Of a stretch of 64,000 nucleotides of DNA, positions 61,793 to 64,000 are shown piece by piece; within the stretch, counting starts at the first letter, position 1; each line of letters opens with the position of its first letter. A program made the translations under genes and the position numbers. Under the pieces are notes generated by a model, which did not search any database, was not told the origin of the DNA, and saw only the letters and a program-made list of their open reading frames with translations. Location: the NCBI RefSeq assembly GCF_001580615.1, contig NZ_LHZC01000046.1, positions 51,956 to 115,955 on the forward strand. Direction: 5' to 3'. The DNA is from Acetobacter malorum. GTDB lineage: Bacteria; Pseudomonadota; Alphaproteobacteria; Acetobacterales; Acetobacteraceae.

Positions 61793-61932
61793 AAGGAGAG
61801 CTTTCCGCGAAAAGGATTCAATTAATATGTTCTATGGAAATGATTTTATTGAAGGACAACAATATGAGCAAGAAAAAAGTCCGGACCAAAAATGACCCGG
61901 TCTCAATACTTAAGTCATTCCTTGTGGAAGGA

Positions 61933-62640
61933 TTACGGGCTAGGCGTCGCCCCGCTATCATTCTCAGGAGATAACTCTACAGACAAGACCTCATCGTATG
62001 CTTCAGCCACATCCTCAAGATTCTGGTGCGTTCCAGCGACGGCAAGAAAAGCAATCTGCCCAGCAAGGTGTGAGAATTTTTCGCTGCTTCCTGGACGGCA
62101 TTCTTCCATAATCTCACCGACCTTAGACTGGTATCTATCCCTCTGATCTGAGGAGAGCTCCTGCCTCTCTAATTTCCCCATCATATCCCAGGCCATAACA
62201 GACTGTTCCACATCGACCGGCCGGATATCCGAAGTCAATTCTTCCACAACATAGGTCATCTCGATCCAGATTCTACGGAATGATCTGAATTCGGACTGAA
62301 CCTCCTCCAGTTTATCTGGAGCGTCCTTTCTTAACTGGTCCTCAATGCCCATCGGCAAATCAGGCCTGTTCGTCACGATCCAGGCAATGGCATGTCGAGG
62401 CTCAACGCTCACCTCGAACCCGCAATCATCCGTTAGGGCGGCGTACTGAAGCACGCGTGCTACCTCGGGATTGAGTTGTTCTACTGCATGGGCAACAGCA
62501 TCTGCCGCATAGTCACCGCGCCAATCACACTTTATGAGGTCAGACACCTCTTTAGCCGTAGCTTTAGCGAAAAACGGAGTGGCGTCGAAGCTGTTTTTTG
62601 CGCGAAAATCGTCTGAATGAACTTCAGCCATAATAGTCAT
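61933..62640 (-). CDS. Tailed helical cargo protein (235 residues)
   Basis: Three consecutive ATGs (62646, 62643, 62640) follow GGTGGGGAG; 62640 has the best spacing. Long helices (DKLEEVQSEFRSFRRIWIEMTYVVEEL, DQRDRYQSKVGEIMEE). It ends VELSPENDSGATPSP, a perfect tail. Function unknown. Confidence 0.7.
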   Translation of the reverse strand: MTIMAEVHSDDFRAKNSFDATPFFAKATAKEVSDLIKCDWRGDYAADAVAHAVEQLNPEVARVLQYAALTDDCGFEVSVEPRHAIAWIVTNRPDLPMGIEDQLRKDAPDKLEEVQSEFRSFRRIWIEMTYVVEELTSDIRPVDVEQSVMAWDMMGKLERQELSSDQRDRYQSKVGEIMEECRPGSSEKFSHLAGQIAFLAVAGTHQNLEDVAEAYDEVLSVELSPENDSGATPSP

Positions 62641-62726
62641 CATCATCTCCCCACCATGAACAAAGGAACCTTTTCCTCCACAAGACTGTAATGCGGTTGG
62701 ATGCAAAGAAGAAGCATGGGAAGGCG

Positions 62727-63188
62727 TTAGTCGTGAACCTTGGAACCACCGTCCTGCCTGGCCCGCACCAGGCCGTAAACAAGCCCAAGAGCAAGCGTAG
62801 CGGCAGAGAGAGCAAAGACCTCCATCACATCGATCTTGCTCAGATCCATGACGATAAACTTTCGTACAGTGGCCATAATCCCAATAAGAAGCACAGAGCG
62901 TAATCTGATCAGGCTGTGAGATGAACTGGATGGAGTGACAAGGATAGAGTGCTTAAACTCCAGCGCGATCAGCACTGTGAAAAATAGACCAAACAAGGCC
63001 TGAAGAACTTCCGGACTTGTGGGAGATAGTGTCGCATCTCTGATCATGTTGATAACGGCATAAACCACATGGATAAGTCCGAGCGCAGCCACGGCTGTGA
63101 TGCACAAAGTCAGAATTAACATTGCCATCTCTTCAAAAAGATCGAAGAGCTTTGAAATCCTCTCAAAACCGGGAAATTTATTGATCAT
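62727..63188 (-). CDS. PsiE-family membrane protein
   Basis: The product has 153 residues with four membrane helices: MLILTLCITAVAALGLIHVVYAV, LQALFGLFFTVLIALEF, SVLLIGIMATVRKFIVM and VFALSAATLALGLVYGLV. Features of the PsiE family (phosphate-starvation-inducible E) are visible, such as FTVLIALEFKHS and the ATVRKFIVMD loop. Physiological role poorly understood. Divergent from the exported-protein gene at 63310. Confidence 0.8.
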   Translation of the reverse strand: MINKFPGFERISKLFDLFEEMAMLILTLCITAVAALGLIHVVYAVINMIRDATLSPTSPEVLQALFGLFFTVLIALEFKHSILVTPSSSSHSLIRLRSVLLIGIMATVRKFIVMDLSKIDVMEVFALSAATLALGLVYGLVRARQDGGSKVHD

Positions 63189-63309
63189 CAGGCTAATCTT
63201 TCTAAAAGCGTTTAAGAAAGCCCTTTCTTATCCTTGCGAAATCAAAACTCAAGGCCTAACATTTTTATGGTGCCAAAAAATCTACTGGCATAAGCATATA
63301 GAGGATCAT

Positions 63310-63864
63310 ATGGGTTTTATCTCAAAGCTTTCCATTCTGGCGATCGCCACGGGTGCATTCGCCTCGCTTTCCAACTCACCTCATGCTTTCGCTGCGGCAG
63401 GCGACCTTAAGCCAGCCGTGAACCATATGATTGATGGGAGAGCCGGCACGTGCTCTGGGGAAGCTTTCCTTATTGAGGCCTCATTACACAACCCCGAAGA
63501 GACGCGTTTGGTCTCTGATACTCAACTGGCATGCATCCCGACAAATTACGATGCAGCAGAAAGGAATGAGGTTTCCGTCAAGAACCTCTCCTTCCAAGAT
63601 ATGGACACGGGGAAAAATGGCGGGGTTTATGGCCTCTCCGGCCATGTCAAAGTTTTCCCGAACGGCATCATCACCTATAACGGCACAGTCTTTGTTGGCC
63701 AGGAACGGGAAAGAGTCGATCTAATCACATCGACAAAGGTTCCCGTCCAGATCAGGAATGGTATCGTTCAGCCTCTTTCTCAGACATTGTGGAAAAATGG
63801 CATGCCAGACCATAAGGGAGAACTGCTGACACTCAAAGTGTCCCCTGTCGTGCCTGCTCTTTAA
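63310..63864 (+). CDS. Predicted exported protein
   Basis: The ATG at 63310 follows AGAGGATCAT. A signal peptide (MGFISKLSILAIATGAF...AFAAA) is followed by ~160 residues, beta-rich, with a pair of Cys (GTCSGEAF and LACIPTNYD) that could form a disulfide. No family recognised; probably periplasmic. The frame is open upstream to 63097, but that overlaps the psiE-like gene. Confidence 0.65.
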   Translation: MGFISKLSILAIATGAFASLSNSPHAFAAAGDLKPAVNHMIDGRAGTCSGEAFLIEASLHNPEETRLVSDTQLACIPTNYDAAERNEVSVKNLSFQDMDTGKNGGVYGLSGHVKVFPNGIITYNGTVFVGQERERVDLITSTKVPVQIRNGIVQPLSQTLWKNGMPDHKGELLTLKVSPVVPAL

Positions 63865-63906
63865 ATCTCGATGCCTGAGCCGCGAATATAGCGGTTCCAA
63901 AGCTCT

Positions 63907-63944
63907 GCAGGAGCAGTCTGTTTTTCCAAACAGACTGCTCCTGC
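63907..63944. terminator. Long perfect hairpin between convergent genes
   Basis: Arms of 17 bp (GCAGGAGCAGTCTGTTT and its exact complement) around a 4-base loop (TTCC). It lies between the exported-protein gene and the convergent outer-membrane-protein gene; the AAA/TTT at the loop and flanking A-run suit bidirectional termination. Confidence 0.75.
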
Positions 63945-63969
63945 AAAACCTCCCCCCAAAAAACTTGTC

Positions 63970-64000
63970 TCAGAAATTGACCTTGGCGTGCGCCTGGATG
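63970..64000 (-). CDS. Partial outer-membrane protein (3' end only)
   Basis: The minus strand reads IQAHAKVNF then TGA. A C-terminal Phe preceded by alternating residues is the typical last strand of an outer-membrane barrel such as a TonB-dependent receptor or porin. The rest lies beyond the window. Confidence 0.5.
   Translation of the reverse strand, partial: IQAHAKVNF

Noticed and set aside
1..64000. Insertion sequences, tRNA, rRNA, integrase or replication genes
   Set aside because: Looked for transposase DDE-type frames, terminal inverted repeats, cloverleaf-like sequences, tyrosine integrases, Rep and ParA motifs; none could be supported.

Overview
The window looks like accessory DNA (plasmid, genomic island or large prophage-like region) of an alphaproteobacterium, most plausibly an acetic acid bacterium. 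The best taxonomic clue is a textbook alphaproteobacterial LexA box (GTTC-N7-GTTC) ahead of a umuDC-like operon. An outer-membrane autotransporter, porin-like barrels, type I-E CRISPR repeats and an OpgH/Wza/KpsE-type surface polysaccharide block confirm a Gram-negative cell. The family-level assignment is inference. I found no replication, conjugation, terminase, capsid or transposase gene, no cas gene and no rRNA or tRNA.

The outstanding feature is a shared C-terminal tail. About 35 otherwise unrelated proteins, mostly of unknown function, end in a short acidic stretch followed by a proline motif, ideally [D/E]-[D/E]-x-[S/A/G/T]-P-x-P at the very last residue. Eighteen end exactly in P-x-P and about 17 more in close variants. 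The carriers include leucine-rich-repeat proteins, two ADP-ribosyltransferase-like proteins, two proteins with a Cys-His-Asp papain/transglutaminase-like arrangement, a HipA-family kinase and many small acidic proteins. Regulators, DNA enzymes, recombinase, umuDC, polysaccharide genes and membrane proteins lack it. I read it as a C-terminal sorting, delivery or packaging signal on a large cargo set, not described to my knowledge.

Layout. 1-4270: tandem paralogs, a serine recombinase lacking its catalytic serine, a lipoprotein and a beta-barrel protein. 4541-6401: a coupled operon of a uracil-DNA-glycosylase-like protein, a 59-residue Cys-rich protein and an RlmN/Cfr-like radical SAM enzyme. 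6432-14995: LRR, unknown and ART-like cargo, ending with a two-gene Fic operon. 15109-16783: LexA box, truncated UmuD-like protein, UmuC. 16845-20034: two type I-E CRISPR arrays with duplicated leaders, separated by two tailed genes. 20731-25259: autotransporter interrupted by a frameshift. 26110-47173: the densest cargo region, with tandem LRR and 110-residue families, hipAB with three operator copies, an orphan XRE regulator and a large beta-rich secreted-type protein. 47354-53220: membrane J-domain protein and polysaccharide export genes. 53543-62640: more tailed cargo and an orphan DNA methyltransferase. 62727-64000: PsiE-like membrane protein, an exported protein and the end of an outer-membrane protein.

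The parts connect. One CRISPR spacer is 29/32 identical to a tailed cargo gene 34 kb away in the same window, so relatives of this cargo set have been CRISPR targets. Several cargo families are expanding by tandem duplication, and two copies are broken by an 8-bp tandem duplication and by a G8 homopolymer, which suggests rapid turnover.
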